The notes beneath the pieces were generated by a model. The model worked only from the letters and a program-made list of their open reading frames with translations. It was not told the DNA's origin and made no database searches. From positions 186,001-250,000 of the forward strand of contig NZ_VLKZ01000002.1 of the NCBI RefSeq assembly GCF_007830185.1: a stretch of DNA of 64,000 bases, in the 5' to 3' direction. The position numbers were made by a program, and so were the translations under genes. The DNA comes from Halalkalibacter nanhaiisediminis (GTDB taxonomy: Bacteria; Bacillota; Bacilli; Bacillales; Bacillaceae_D). The number at the start of each line of letters is the position of its first letter. The first letter of the stretch is position 1. Below, in pieces: positions 11,960-21,543 of the stretch.

Positions 11960-14437
11960 TCATTTGAAATTTGTAACATCCCTTATTATTTTTTGAGTAG
12001 CAGTTAATCCTTGATAATGGATTGGAGCAGCAGTTGTTTCAACATCTATGCATTTAAGATCTAATCGAATAATTTTACTCATATAAGGATCTAACGTAAT
12101 ACCTAATTGCTCAACCTGGTGGATCCGTTCTTTCAACCTTATATGGTCATTTTTTGGAATGAATTCATAAAAAGACTTACCTAAAATATCTTTTGAAGAT
12201 TTAGCTCCCAAAAGTTTAATACCTGCTCGATTAATATACAGAATGTCCCTATTTTGATGAACGACAATAGCATCTGGACTATTTTCAACTAATTGTCGGT
12301 ATCTTTCTTCACTTTCCCTCACTTCTTCCTCAAGTTGTTTACGTTCTGTAATATCTACACATGAAGCAATGACCTCTACTACCTGTCCACCTCGAGTAAT
12401 AGGTCTGAGTGCTGCTAAATAATAGATTCCATTTATTTCTCCTTCATATGTGATGTTCTCTCCTGCCCAAGCCCTTTTATAATATACTAATTTCTCACTC
12501 GCTTTTTCATAAGAAAATAAGTCAAATAAACTTTTACCAAACATCGTTTGCGGAGAAAGCCCCATACGGTATAGTAATTCTCCATCAGCTAAAGTATGAA
12601 TAAATTGTCCATCTTCTTCCTGATATTTAAATGTCATTCCTTGTTGTAACCGGATCGTATCTTGAAAATTTTGTCTAGCAATTCTTAAGGCCTCTTCCAT
12701 CCACATCTGGTCATTTCTTTGTTCAGAAATACCATATTTAGCAAGTGTGTTTTCAATTTTGGGAAACATTTTTTCTAAATCTTCAAATACTAAGGGCTTA
12801 CTAATGAAATATCCTTGAGCGTCATGACAAAGTTGCTCCTGGAGAAACAACAATTGTTCCTGCGTTTCTACACCTTCTGCAATAACACGAAGATGGAGGT
12901 TCTTAGCCATCGAGATGATTGTCTGAACAATCGTTGCATCACTTGCATCTTTTAAACAATCCCGAACGAATGATTGATCGATCTTCAACTTATCAATAGG
13001 GAATTTTTTTAAGTAAGCAAGCGAACTATAGCCCGTCCCAAAATCATCAATGCTAATTTTTACGCCTAACTTTTTTAAATCGCTTAGAATCTTAATCGAT
13101 CTTCCAACATCCATCGTCACGCTCTCTGTAATTTCTAATTCTAAATAGGCTGGGTTAAGTTTTGTTTCCTTCAGAACCTCACAAACCATTTCAACTAAAT
13201 TCGGTTGGTAAAACTGACGAGCAGACAGGTTGACCGAAACAACTAGTGGAGGAAAACCCTTTTCTTGCCACTTCATAGTCTGTTTACAAGCTGTATGAAG
13301 GACCCATTCCCCAATAGGAACAATCAGCCCTGTCTCTTCTGCTAGTGGAATGAATTCTGCTGGTGAGATAAATCCTAGATGAGGGTGATTCCATCGAATC
13401 AAAGCTTCAATACCATATATTTTTCCTGATTGTAAGTCGATTTGAGGTTGATAGTGTAAAATAAATTCATTGCGCTCTAACGCTTTATGCAATTTTGTTT
13501 CCATTTCTAGCGAGGTAGGTGTCTTAGATTTAATAGTTTCTGAGTAAAATCTATAGGTGTTTTTCCCTTCTCGTTTTGCCTGATACATCGCAATATCCGC
13601 AAATTTAACGAACTCCTGTGCAGAAGTATTAGACCCTACATGATTGGCTAAACAAATTCCAATACTAGGAGATATATAGATTTCATGCCCTTCTAAATCA
13701 AAAGGATCGTTCAACTGGTGAATGATTTTTTCTGCTAGTTCCTTCACTTCTACTTCGTTTGTATGAGGAATGAGTAAGATAAATTCGTCTCCTGAATGAC
13801 GGAAAACCACCCCTTTTGTCGCACATGCCTCTAGCCTATTTGACACTTTTTGTAACAATAGATCACCAGTCAAGTGGCCTAGAGAGTCATTTATCATTTT
13901 AAAGCGGTCCAAATCTAGGAATAAGATTGCCATATTACTAGATTGTAATAATTCCTCTGTTAATACTTCATAGAGATGACGGCGATTGGGTAACCCTGTA
14001 AGTTCATCATGATAAGCCAAATGCTTAGTATGCTTTTCTGCTATTTTACTTTCTGTTATATCGCGACCTATCACTATAAGCCCTTTACGTTTCCCATCAT
14101 GATTAAAAAGTGGCACTTTAATGAAATCAAAAACCTTTGCCAGACCATCAGGTTGTGGAATGACCGCTTCCTCGCGTGAGACGGTTTTAGATTCCCATAC
14201 TTTTTTATCTGATTCAACACAATTTAAAAGGACATCCTTATAAAAGGGCGAACAATTAGCTAATTCATCATCCGTTTTCCCTTGATAAGATATATGCTCA
14301 AGTTGAAAAAGACGAAGAGAGAATGGATTTGTTTGAATCCACCTTCCTTCCCCATCTTTGAAACAAATAAAATCAGGCATTTCCTGAATTAGAGCACTTA
14401 ATTGTTGTATATTTTCTTCAGCATGATGTTGATCCAT
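11960..14437 (-). CDS. PAS-GGDEF-EAL-PAS-PAS c-di-GMP phosphodiesterase
   Basis: This 825-residue protein lacks clear membrane segments. The order is PAS (1-130), GGDEF (about 135-305), EAL (about 315-565), then two PAS domains (about 580-820); sensors after EAL are less common. The EAL site is complete: IEALIRW, the NLSARQF Asn, ELEITES, IDDFGTGYSSL, the downstream lysine, EGVETQEQ and AQGYFISKP. It should cleave c-di-GMP to pGpG. The GGDEF loop is SGDEF with no RxxD site, so that domain may be regulatory or weakly active. The start is ATG after TTGGGAG. The roughly 170-base leader contains an attenuator-like structure. Confidence 0.92.
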   Translation of the reverse strand: MDQHHAEENIQQLSALIQEMPDFICFKDGEGRWIQTNPFSLRLFQLEHISYQGKTDDELANCSPFYKDVLLNCVESDKKVWESKTVSREEAVIPQPDGLAKVFDFIKVPLFNHDGKRKGLIVIGRDITESKIAEKHTKHLAYHDELTGLPNRRHLYEVLTEELLQSSNMAILFLDLDRFKMINDSLGHLTGDLLLQKVSNRLEACATKGVVFRHSGDEFILLIPHTNEVEVKELAEKIIHQLNDPFDLEGHEIYISPSIGICLANHVGSNTSAQEFVKFADIAMYQAKREGKNTYRFYSETIKSKTPTSLEMETKLHKALERNEFILHYQPQIDLQSGKIYGIEALIRWNHPHLGFISPAEFIPLAEETGLIVPIGEWVLHTACKQTMKWQEKGFPPLVVSVNLSARQFYQPNLVEMVCEVLKETKLNPAYLELEITESVTMDVGRSIKILSDLKKLGVKISIDDFGTGYSSLAYLKKFPIDKLKIDQSFVRDCLKDASDATIVQTIISMAKNLHLRVIAEGVETQEQLLFLQEQLCHDAQGYFISKPLVFEDLEKMFPKIENTLAKYGISEQRNDQMWMEEALRIARQNFQDTIRLQQGMTFKYQEEDGQFIHTLADGELLYRMGLSPQTMFGKSLFDLFSYEKASEKLVYYKRAWAGENITYEGEINGIYYLAALRPITRGGQVVEVIASCVDITERKQLEEEVRESEERYRQLVENSPDAIVVHQNRDILYINRAGIKLLGAKSSKDILGKSFYEFIPKNDHIRLKERIHQVEQLGITLDPYMSKIIRLDLKCIDVETTAAPIHYQGLTATQKIIRDVTNFK

Positions 14438-14477
14438 TATAAAACTCCCAACAGTCGTGGTCTAGTAAAAAACAAAA

Positions 14478-14534
14478 AAACTATTCCCAAAATGAAATAG
14501 TTTCAACTTTACCATTCTTTGGAAACTCTATTTC
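14478..14534 (-). promoter_or_regulatory. Attenuator-like leader of the EAL gene
   Basis: On the minus strand the arms AAACTATT and AATAGTTT (plus 14496-14503 and 14478-14485) form a hairpin followed by TTTTTTTGTTTTTT, 40 bases before the gene start. An upstream segment GAAATAGAGTTTC (plus 14522-14534) can instead pair with GAAACTATTTC (plus 14494-14504), with a two-base bulge, and would break the terminator. Mutually exclusive stems of this kind are the layout of a transcription attenuator. No known aptamer was recognised. Confidence 0.5.
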
Positions 14535-14614
14535 TATAGCTCTAAAAACATTTACAATTGTTGCTTCTTACTATATTAATAGTGTTTCGTATTATGTACT
14601 AAGAACATACATTT

Positions 14615-14643
14615 ATTATTATGTTAATTGTCAAAAAAGTCAA
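14615..14643 (-). promoter_or_regulatory. Predicted promoter of the EAL gene
   Basis: On the minus strand TTGACT (plus 14638-14643) and AATAAT (plus 14615-14620) are 17 bases apart, giving a start near 14608 and a leader of about 170 bases. Confidence 0.45.
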
Positions 14644-14715
14644 AGGTTAATCATTCTATTAACAAATAAAATAGACAGGTTGATGCTATAGTACTATTCA
14701 GAAGTAAGCCAATCT

Positions 14716-15210
14716 TTATTCTTTGTCACTGTAAAAAATATGCTGCGTTCGTAATTCATCATCGATTGTTAAAATACCAAAAGAATAAAAAGGAGATTTC
14801 CGTTTATCCGTCGCTGATCCAGGGTTAAAAAGCAAAGTCTTCTTTGCATATTTCACGTAAGGAATATGCGAATGACCAAAAATGATACAATCAAGAAACT
14901 CTTCAAATGCTTCTAACGCTCTTTTTTCTGTTGTTTTCTTTTCTCCATGCCCGTGAACAATGCCAATCTTAAATCCTGAGATGGTCATAATCTTTTTATC
15001 AGGCATCACTTGCTTTATTTCCTCACCATCAACATTCCCATACACACCATCAACTGGAGCGTATTGTTTTAGTTCTTCATACACCGCAAGAGTTTGCCAG
15101 TCTCCAGCATGGATAATCCGATCAGCCGTTTCTAATTCTTTGACCAGACGAGAAGGAAGCTGACGGGCTTTCTTTGGAATATGCGTATCTGACAAAACAA
15201 TAATTTTCAT
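14716..15210 (-). CDS. YfcE/MJ0936-type metallophosphoesterase
   Basis: The 164-residue calcineurin-like phosphoesterase shows the complete dimetal signature: LSDTH near the N-terminus, HAGDW, YGNVDGE, VHGHGEK and GHSHIP. Proteins of this small family hydrolyse phosphodiesters in vitro; the natural substrate is unknown, and a cyclic-nucleotide substrate is possible but unproven. The ATG at 15210 has GGGAGGGACC just upstream; a longer reading back to 15300 has no ribosome site. The c-di-GMP phosphodiesterase gene is downstream and an HD-GYP gene upstream, so it lies among messenger enzymes. Confidence 0.85.
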   Translation of the reverse strand: MKIIVLSDTHIPKKARQLPSRLVKELETADRIIHAGDWQTLAVYEELKQYAPVDGVYGNVDGEEIKQVMPDKKIMTISGFKIGIVHGHGEKKTTEKRALEAFEEFLDCIIFGHSHIPYVKYAKKTLLFNPGSATDKRKSPFYSFGILTIDDELRTQHIFYSDKE

Positions 15211-15323
15211 CAAGGTCCCTCCCTTCTTTTTATTTATAAAGGGCGCTACCGTTAATCTTCGGTGCGTCCTTTCATTATGTATATTCTTTCGTTGTGGCAT
15301 TTCTATGTTTTTTATTATTTAAG

Positions 15324-16322
15324 CTATAATTTGCTCATTTCCTCTTCTTCATTTAAGACTACTTCAACTAAAATTGTCGGTTGTTCATTTAAATCGATTT
15401 CCTTTTGTAATTGATGGAGTCTTACAACTGGTCGATGAGGATTAGATTGTATTCTAGTAACAATCCCTTTACCAATATTTAATTGAACATTCGTACCAGG
15501 AGGATAGCTAATAATTCCTTTACTGAAGGCTACGACAATATGGTGACCATATTTCTTATCTGAGAGGGTCATAATCTTCTCAAGAGCAACGTGTGGTAAT
15601 AAGCCTTCAAGCGAGATAAAATTATCATAATCATTAGCGATACTACAGATTTGTGCCAATTCTAATACTTGATCTTGTGCAAGCTTTCTAGGAAAACCTT
15701 CTCCATCTAATGTTTCATGATGTTGATAAGCAATATGAGCCGACATTAAACTAATTTCCCTATTAGCTCTAATAATATTAAACCCGGATTCAGGATGATC
15801 TTCTCTAATAGATGTTTTTACTTTTCCAATATCATGTAACAAGCAACCGATACCAAGATCGTTAAGCTGTGAGTTCGTGTATCCTAATTTTTTACCTATT
15901 TGTAAGGCAATAAGCGTAACATTCACCATATGAGCAAATGGGATCAATGCACGATCAACTGCTGTTGTTGGAATAAGAACAATGGCATTACGTTGCTTTA
16001 CTTCCTCGATTAACTTTTTGACAGCTTTTTGGATCTCTAGTAAAGGTAAAAATTCATCTTTTGCTGCGGCCTCGAATGCTTGTTCAACAATGGAAATCAT
16101 ATCAATCCAAGTAGGCATATCCATCATTTCATCTAGAGAAATTCCCTTTGATTTTACATCATCTACAAATAAATATTTAACCCCAATTTGATCAAGCTTC
16201 TCTAAATACTTTAGGTGAACTTTACTCCCAACTCCTAATAAAATTCGCCTTTTTGAATCATAAACTGGTTTCGCCAGTTCCATCATACTCTCCTGGTAAT
16301 CATTTATGTGAACCATTCTCAT
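15324..16322 (-). CDS. HD-GYP domain phosphodiesterase (GFP variant)
   Basis: The 332-residue protein has a mixed N-terminal domain and an HD-GYP domain. The metal ligands are in LLHDIGK (near 162) and in YQHHETLDGEGFP (near 205), where the usual GYP reads GFP. A C-terminal PilZ-like tail (IISYPPGTNVQLN and following) is shared with other Bacillus HD-GYP proteins. It probably hydrolyses c-di-GMP, or is a related hydrolase whose specificity is changed by the Tyr-to-Phe swap. The ATG follows AAGAAGGTGATAAAAT. A second HD-GYP protein of similar layout is at 55222-56328. Confidence 0.88.
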   Translation of the reverse strand: MRMVHINDYQESMMELAKPVYDSKRRILLGVGSKVHLKYLEKLDQIGVKYLFVDDVKSKGISLDEMMDMPTWIDMISIVEQAFEAAAKDEFLPLLEIQKAVKKLIEEVKQRNAIVLIPTTAVDRALIPFAHMVNVTLIALQIGKKLGYTNSQLNDLGIGCLLHDIGKVKTSIREDHPESGFNIIRANREISLMSAHIAYQHHETLDGEGFPRKLAQDQVLELAQICSIANDYDNFISLEGLLPHVALEKIMTLSDKKYGHHIVVAFSKGIISYPPGTNVQLNIGKGIVTRIQSNPHRPVVRLHQLQKEIDLNEQPTILVEVVLNEEEEMSKL

Positions 16323-16344
16323 ATTTTATCACCTTCTTAATAAA

Positions 16345-16391
16345 TAAAATAAAAGGGAGTGAACTCAAAGACTGAGTCAACTCCCTTTTTT
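16345..16391 (-). terminator. Terminator after the YeeE/YedE gene
   Basis: The stem GGGAGT-ACTC paired with GAGT-ACTCCC (two-base internal loop) is followed on the minus strand by TTTTATTTTATTT. It lies about 80 bases beyond the permease stop and just before the HD-GYP start. Confidence 0.8.
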
Positions 16392-16473
16392 AGTCTTCAA
16401 TTATAATAAATTATACAATATTACGATATTGAATGATAGCCTAATTGACTAAGGAAACACTATGATATTTCTA

Positions 16474-17730
16474 CTAGCAAACAGAATCAGTTGGTTTTGG
16501 ATTTTTAAGGCCAAATAATGGACGAATAAATAATGCAAGTAATGTTCCAAGCATTGCCATAACCATCCAAACCCAGCCGTGAAGACTAAATGAGGCAATA
16601 CCACCGAAGTAAGCACCTATATTACAGCCAAATGCAAGACGAGCCCCGTATCCCATCAGTAATCCACCAATAATTGAAGCACCTGCAACACCAAGTTTCA
16701 TTCTTTTTGGTTTAAACGTTCCTTGAACAGCTGCAGAAATAAACGCTCCTAAAATGATTCCGAAATTCAGAACACTTGTAGAATCAGCTAAAACAGTTTG
16801 GCTTAATGCTTCTCCGTTCGCACCAGTGAAATAACCCCAGCTAGTTACATCAATACCAACTGCCATTAATGCCTTTCCACCCCATAAGGCGAAAGCTGAT
16901 GTTATGCCCCACGGAGTACCACGGACTGCTAATACTAAAGCATTTAAAAGCGCTAAAATGATAGCTGCTGCAAATAAAGGCCATGCTCCGCGAAATACTT
17001 TTTTCCATCCTGCAGTTGTCGCAAGTGGTTTCATCATTGGAGGATTTTTCTTTTTCGCAATTTGAACGGTAATCCAATAAATGACAGCAAATAGTACCAT
17101 TTGAACAAGCCAACCACCAAAATAGCCAAGACCAGTGGATTCAGCAAGAGAGATTGGTGGAAGAGACGGTGTATCTTCCATCCAAAATGTGAAATGATAG
17201 GCACCAATAACAGAACCCCCAATAAAAGCAAGAAGAGTTAAAATCATTGAGGATGCTCCGCCACCAACAGAATAAAGGGTCCCTGAAGCACATCCATTAC
17301 CAAGTTGCATCCCAATCCCAAAAATAAATGAGCCAACTAACACACTCATTCCCACTGGGAAAACATATCCTTGAGGAGTCACCCCTGTAAAACTAAAACC
17401 AGTACCTAAAATGATGGCAAATAACGTGGTCGCAATTGCAAGCATCAGCATATGTGCCTGCAATCCTTGTACGTTTCCGACTGACATTAATCGTCTAAAA
17501 GCAGATGTAAATCCAAAACGGGCATGAAGTAATGTAGCCCCAAGCGCAAGACCAATGATAAATAGAACACCTTGCACGATGTCTATCACTGTGACAATCG
17601 AGATAAATAGAATAATAGCAGCAAGAATTCCAAGTATCGTATAAGGCTTTTGCATTGGACTAAGCTTTGTCACAACAGTCGTCGATTTACGATCCCATTG
17701 AGATGTTGTATCCATAGTTGTTTCTGCCAA
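16474..17730 (-). CDS. YeeE/YedE-family sulfur-compound permease
   Basis: The 418-residue membrane protein has about ten or more helices and the two family signatures GNGCASGTLYSVGGG (near 147) and GARLAFGCNIGAYFGG (near 370), whose cysteines line the thiosulfate path in TsuA. It likely imports thiosulfate or a related sulfur species. The start is taken as TTG at 17730, because AAAGGAGTG lies six bases before it; an ATG at 17754 lies upstream of that ribosome site. Genes for a TsuB/TusA-like partner are absent nearby. A DsbA-like protein is encoded upstream, so a thiol theme is possible. Confidence 0.86.
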   Translation of the reverse strand: MAETTMDTTSQWDRKSTTVVTKLSPMQKPYTILGILAAIILFISIVTVIDIVQGVLFIIGLALGATLLHARFGFTSAFRRLMSVGNVQGLQAHMLMLAIATTLFAIILGTGFSFTGVTPQGYVFPVGMSVLVGSFIFGIGMQLGNGCASGTLYSVGGGASSMILTLLAFIGGSVIGAYHFTFWMEDTPSLPPISLAESTGLGYFGGWLVQMVLFAVIYWITVQIAKKKNPPMMKPLATTAGWKKVFRGAWPLFAAAIILALLNALVLAVRGTPWGITSAFALWGGKALMAVGIDVTSWGYFTGANGEALSQTVLADSTSVLNFGIILGAFISAAVQGTFKPKRMKLGVAGASIIGGLLMGYGARLAFGCNIGAYFGGIASFSLHGWVWMVMAMLGTLLALFIRPLFGLKNPKPTDSVC

Positions 17731-17933
17731 CGTAAACACTCCTTTTCTGATCATATTTGTTGGATTAGGACCTAAGTGATACTAAACCAAATTATGATGA
17801 TTGTAAACAGATTTGCTTAATGTTTAAATAAAATTTCAATTCAATGCAAATGCACAACAAAAATTCCATTAAATGAATTTTTTACTGTTAGATTAGTGAT
17901 TTATTAATCAATCATCAGCTATCCATGCAACCA

Positions 17934-17962
17934 AGAAAAAAGCGACTTTAATTAGCCGCTTC
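17934..17962 (-). terminator. Terminator of the DsbA-like gene
   Basis: On the minus strand AAGCGGCT pairs with AGTCGCTT across a six-base loop, with one G-U pair, and is followed by TTTTTTC. It is 16 bases past the stop. Confidence 0.8.
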
Positions 17963-17977
17963 ACAAAAAAATTTTAT

Positions 17978-18550
17978 TTATATAAGCTCTCCAATTTTTT
18001 CCAAACTAGGTAGATCTTTAAAATGATGAACTTGAATCTCACCATTATTACCAATATACGATGGGATGGTCCAAATTTTTTTATCCTCAGCTTCTTGAAT
18101 ATCTTCCTCTACTTGTTGCACGTAATTAGGATCGACTAATGCATTTTTAAAAATTTCTTTAGATAACCCTACCTCTTCAGCGATCTGACTTAATACATCT
18201 CTATCTTCAATGTTTTCATCCTTATTCCAAATCGCTTGGAAAATTCGTTTATGATACGCTTCAAAGCAGCCATTGTCTTTTGCGAATTTGGCTCCGATAT
18301 GAGCTAAACGTGTATTTCTTTTCTCAGAAGGAGGTTTGATGGTGACTGCTTTACGTTTAGCTAACTCTTTTAAATACTGTTTTGCTTCTTCCATATAACC
18401 TGTAGGCTTTTCAGGAGGATTCGCATTTACTGGCATTCGCCAAGTCTTCCATTCAATTTCAACATTATTCCCTTTAAAATCATCTATTAAGCTTACTTCC
18501 GTATAACAAAATGGACAATTATAATCGAAAAAAATTTCTAGTTTTCTCAT
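17978..18550 (-). CDS. DsbA/FrnE-like thioredoxin-fold protein
   Basis: The 190-residue cytoplasmic protein has a thioredoxin-fold active site CPFC at residues 12-15 (FFDYNCPFC) and the helical insert of DsbA/FrnE proteins; a cis-proline region (TIPSYI) lies near the C-terminus. No signal peptide is present, so a cytosolic thiol oxidoreductase or isomerase is expected, not a secreted DsbA. The ATG follows AAGGAGCTCAAC. It lies between the permease and the DUF1456 gene on the same strand but has its own terminator. A glutathione-S-transferase-like isomerase role is an alternative. Confidence 0.8.
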   Translation of the reverse strand: MRKLEIFFDYNCPFCYTEVSLIDDFKGNNVEIEWKTWRMPVNANPPEKPTGYMEEAKQYLKELAKRKAVTIKPPSEKRNTRLAHIGAKFAKDNGCFEAYHKRIFQAIWNKDENIEDRDVLSQIAEEVGLSKEIFKNALVDPNYVQQVEEDIQEAEDKKIWTIPSYIGNNGEIQVHHFKDLPSLEKIGELI

Positions 18551-18636
18551 GTTGAGCTCCTTAGATTGAAGAATGTTTTTATCTGCTAGTTGACTATTGA
18601 AAATGTATATTGTCCCAAGATAAGCTCAAAATTATT

Positions 18637-19035
18637 TCAACTTGCATGATTAGAAATATTTCTTCTGATGCCTGTAATTACGATAGGGATGCTTTTAAAT
18701 AACATTCCTAAGTTAAATGAATACTCTTCAATTGAAAATGACGGTTTTGCTGGTTGACCGGGCTTTGGTTCCCGTCTGCCCCTTTTGAAAATAATCAAGC
18801 CGTTTAGGAACGATTCAAGCTTGTTGTTGTTGATAGGCAGAATTTCTTCTTCCCCAAGGGCCTGTTCGTACTCTTCCTCGGTGTCATAGTCATAGCTATC
18901 TATCTCTTTAGTAAGCATCATTTGTACTTCTTCTCTCGTTACATCAATATCACCAAGTTTAAAGATCTCAACCATATCGTTGTCCTTAATGTCTAGTGCG
19001 TATCTTAGTCTTATTAGTATATCGTTGTTAGTCAT
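18637..19035 (-). CDS. DUF1456 (YehS-like) protein
   Basis: This 132-residue protein shows the family start TNNDILIRLRYALDIKDNDM and the second copy of the same helical unit later (NNNKLESFLNGLIIFKRGR). DUF1456 proteins are built from two such units and have no assigned biochemical role. The ATG follows AAAAAAGGAGTTTATAC. It sits 66 bases downstream of the sensor-kinase gene and may be at the end of that transcript; no terminator was seen between them. Confidence 0.8.
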   Translation of the reverse strand: MTNNDILIRLRYALDIKDNDMVEIFKLGDIDVTREEVQMMLTKEIDSYDYDTEEEYEQALGEEEILPINNNKLESFLNGLIIFKRGRREPKPGQPAKPSFSIEEYSFNLGMLFKSIPIVITGIRRNISNHAS

Positions 19036-19101
19036 GTATAAACTCCTTTTTTGTATTGCTCATTCCCTATATTTGTTACCATTTACCAATAAATTTAGCA
19101 T

Positions 19102-21543
19102 TTATTTTGCCAAGGGAATTTCTATCGTGACAACAGTTCCTTCCTCGATCTGTGATGTTATTCTTATATCTCCATCATGTGCATGGATAATTTCTTTCAC
19201 AATAGACAAGCCGAGTCCTGTTCCCCCAATTTTTCTCAGGTCGGAATTGTCAACCCGATAAAACTTCGTAAATAGATGAGGAATTGCTTCTTTCGGAATT
19301 CCAATACCACGGTCCCTTATTGTTACCTGTAACATTTCAGCCTTAGAAGAGACCGTTATATGAATTCTACCGCCATCAGGAGAATATTTAATCGCATTGC
19401 TAAGCAAATTAGCCATTACCTGTGCAAGCTTTTCCCTGTCAGCTTCCACTTTCGTCTGTCCCGTCATTACTTCAAGAAGTATTGGATGCGTATTGGCGTT
19501 GTGTTGGAAAATATCACTTGCTTCCTGAATAATCTCTACTACATCTTCCGTTGTTTTGTGGTAAATTTGTTTCCCAGCTTCCATTTTCTGTACATCAAGA
19601 AAGTCATTAATTAAAGCTGTCAGACGCTTTGCTTCCTGATAGATTGTTTTCAGGTAGGTTTTTTTACGTTCTTCGGATAACTCTTTGTAGATCATTCTTT
19701 CTGTAAAGCCTAGAACACTAGCTAATGGCGTACGTAATTCATGGCTTACGGTACTAACAAATTCCGATTTCATCCTATCCACTTCATAATCTTGTGTCAT
19801 ATCTCGGAATACCAAGATGTATCCGTAGGAAAGGTCTTGTCGTGATACTTTTTCCTTATACATTTTAAAGACACATCTTTCATGCCTTTGATACAACTCA
19901 AATATTAAGGCATCATCAGCAAACTCTTTCTCACTAAAAGTAGTGAATAAATCTGATCGCAGTTTTTCTTTGTCGACTGCCATTTCAACCAGGACTGTTG
20001 TCCATTCTTCAAACGATAATTGCAACAGCCGATTAGGCGTTGGGAAGTTCATTAAGGAACTCATTTTGGTGTTGGCCTGAAGTACACTACCTCTTTCATC
20101 CACTAATAGGACACCCTCCTGTATGGTGTTTAGAATGTCCTGGTAAAAAAGGCGATTCTCTTCCGAATCCTCATACAAATCAACTTTTTCCAAAGCCATA
20201 CTGACCTGCATGGCCAATGCTTCCCCTGTTTCAATTTCTCTTTCAGTAAAAGGTGCATCATATCTTGTGAACTGTATGTAAGCCGCTATTATACCATTAG
20301 ATGTAAGGACGGGTATAAATAAATCAAAGGCTGCCATATCTTCCGAATGGTAGGTTGCCTCCATGCGACTGCATTTTCTATCCACCTTAAATGCTTTTTG
20401 TACATCCAATAATTGTTGGAGGAATACATTATTCTCTTCTAATCTTAATTGTTCTACCGAATTCTTTGGTAGACCAATAGAAGCAGCTGTTTTTTTTTCA
20501 TTAAGCATCATCATGATGCCCACTTTTGCCCCTAATACTTTCCCCATATTACGGACAACATTTTCTAACAGACGCTCTCTGCTTAACGTCTCTGCCATAT
20601 CATGAATAAACTTATTCCTTACCTCAAGTTGCTCATTACTTTCTTCAATTATTGAGATATTTTCTTCTAATTGTACTTGTTGTGCTTGAAGTTCGTCTTG
20701 TTGTGCTTGAAGTTCATCCTGCTGTGCAAGTAGTTCTTCATTTTGCGCTATCAACTCTTCTTCTTTGTATTGTAACGTATTAACCATCGTATGGAGCGCG
20801 TTGGTTAATACACCTATCTCATCCGAGCTTTTCTGATAAGAAGGCAGTACTGTTATTTTCCCATTAGTAATATCATCTGCAGCCTCTGAAAGTTCTCGCA
20901 ACGGTCTTCCCACCTGTTTTATAAGCACCCAAGTTATGATGAACAGTAGGGAAATCACAAACAGAAAATACAAGGAAAATAAAAGCTGATTGACTTGTAT
21001 TTTATCTGACATGAGGTCCACATTGTTTTCTATTTCCTGGTCTACTTCATACCGGTAATCTTTCATATAATCCATAAAATCAAAGATTCTATTGGACGCT
21101 CCCTGGTTAAACACATAGTCCTGAAGCTCATTCATGTTTCCCTGTTCATATAAAACCTCAATTTTCGGAAGATATATATCAAAAAAGAATTGATGAAAAT
21201 CCGTTACTTCACTTACAAACTGTTCGTCATTCTTGTTTTGCTCCATCTTCGCAAGGCTATCAATATCATTTTCGATTTCATCTTTATACCCTTCCGCTTT
21301 TTCTAACATCTTGCGGTTAGAAAATGCCACATACCCACGATAATTCAGAAACGAACTATTAATATTATCATCAATATCTTGTATTAGCTTCTCCTTATCT
21401 TCCAGCGCTCCATTCCTTTTCTTGAACTCTTCAGATAGGGAATACTCATACACCAACAGTGTTATAATCCCAGTGACCAAAACCAGAAAAAATATACCAT
21501 TTATCGTTAAAAATTTTGCAGATATACTATTTTTCCACTTCAT
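19102..21543 (-). CDS. Membrane sensor histidine kinase
   Basis: The 813-residue kinase has a transmembrane helix (about 10-32), an extracytoplasmic helical domain (about 33-183), a second helix (185-210), HAMP (210-262), a Gln-rich coiled coil with near-perfect heptads (262-310), GAF (325-455), PAS (470-585), HisKA with the phospho-acceptor in STVSHELRTPLASVLGF (near 601), and an HATPase domain with DRGIGIP and GTGLGL boxes. It is the last gene of a five-gene operon and overlaps the CheY-like gene by 17 bases. It probably phosphorylates that regulator or the REC domains of the first gene. Confidence 0.93.
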   Translation of the reverse strand: MKWKNSISAKFLTINGIFFLVLVTGIITLLVYEYSLSEEFKKRNGALEDKEKLIQDIDDNINSSFLNYRGYVAFSNRKMLEKAEGYKDEIENDIDSLAKMEQNKNDEQFVSEVTDFHQFFFDIYLPKIEVLYEQGNMNELQDYVFNQGASNRIFDFMDYMKDYRYEVDQEIENNVDLMSDKIQVNQLLFSLYFLFVISLLFIITWVLIKQVGRPLRELSEAADDITNGKITVLPSYQKSSDEIGVLTNALHTMVNTLQYKEEELIAQNEELLAQQDELQAQQDELQAQQVQLEENISIIEESNEQLEVRNKFIHDMAETLSRERLLENVVRNMGKVLGAKVGIMMMLNEKKTAASIGLPKNSVEQLRLEENNVFLQQLLDVQKAFKVDRKCSRMEATYHSEDMAAFDLFIPVLTSNGIIAAYIQFTRYDAPFTEREIETGEALAMQVSMALEKVDLYEDSEENRLFYQDILNTIQEGVLLVDERGSVLQANTKMSSLMNFPTPNRLLQLSFEEWTTVLVEMAVDKEKLRSDLFTTFSEKEFADDALIFELYQRHERCVFKMYKEKVSRQDLSYGYILVFRDMTQDYEVDRMKSEFVSTVSHELRTPLASVLGFTERMIYKELSEERKKTYLKTIYQEAKRLTALINDFLDVQKMEAGKQIYHKTTEDVVEIIQEASDIFQHNANTHPILLEVMTGQTKVEADREKLAQVMANLLSNAIKYSPDGGRIHITVSSKAEMLQVTIRDRGIGIPKEAIPHLFTKFYRVDNSDLRKIGGTGLGLSIVKEIIHAHDGDIRITSQIEEGTVVTIEIPLAK
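20677..20739. repeat. Tandem 21-bp repeats inside the kinase coiled coil
   Basis: Three consecutive 21-base units are present (20677-20697, 20698-20718, 20719-20739); the first two differ at one base and the third is diverged. They encode repeated QQDELQA heptads in the helix that links HAMP to GAF. Confidence 0.85.

Noticed and set aside
14438-14715. A c-di-GMP riboswitch in the leader of the EAL gene
   Set aside because: The conserved core and tetraloop elements of the known c-di-GMP aptamers were not found. Only the terminator/antiterminator pair is supported.
20677-20739. A direct-repeat array that might suggest CRISPR
   Set aside because: The units are contiguous with no spacers and lie inside a coiled-coil coding region.
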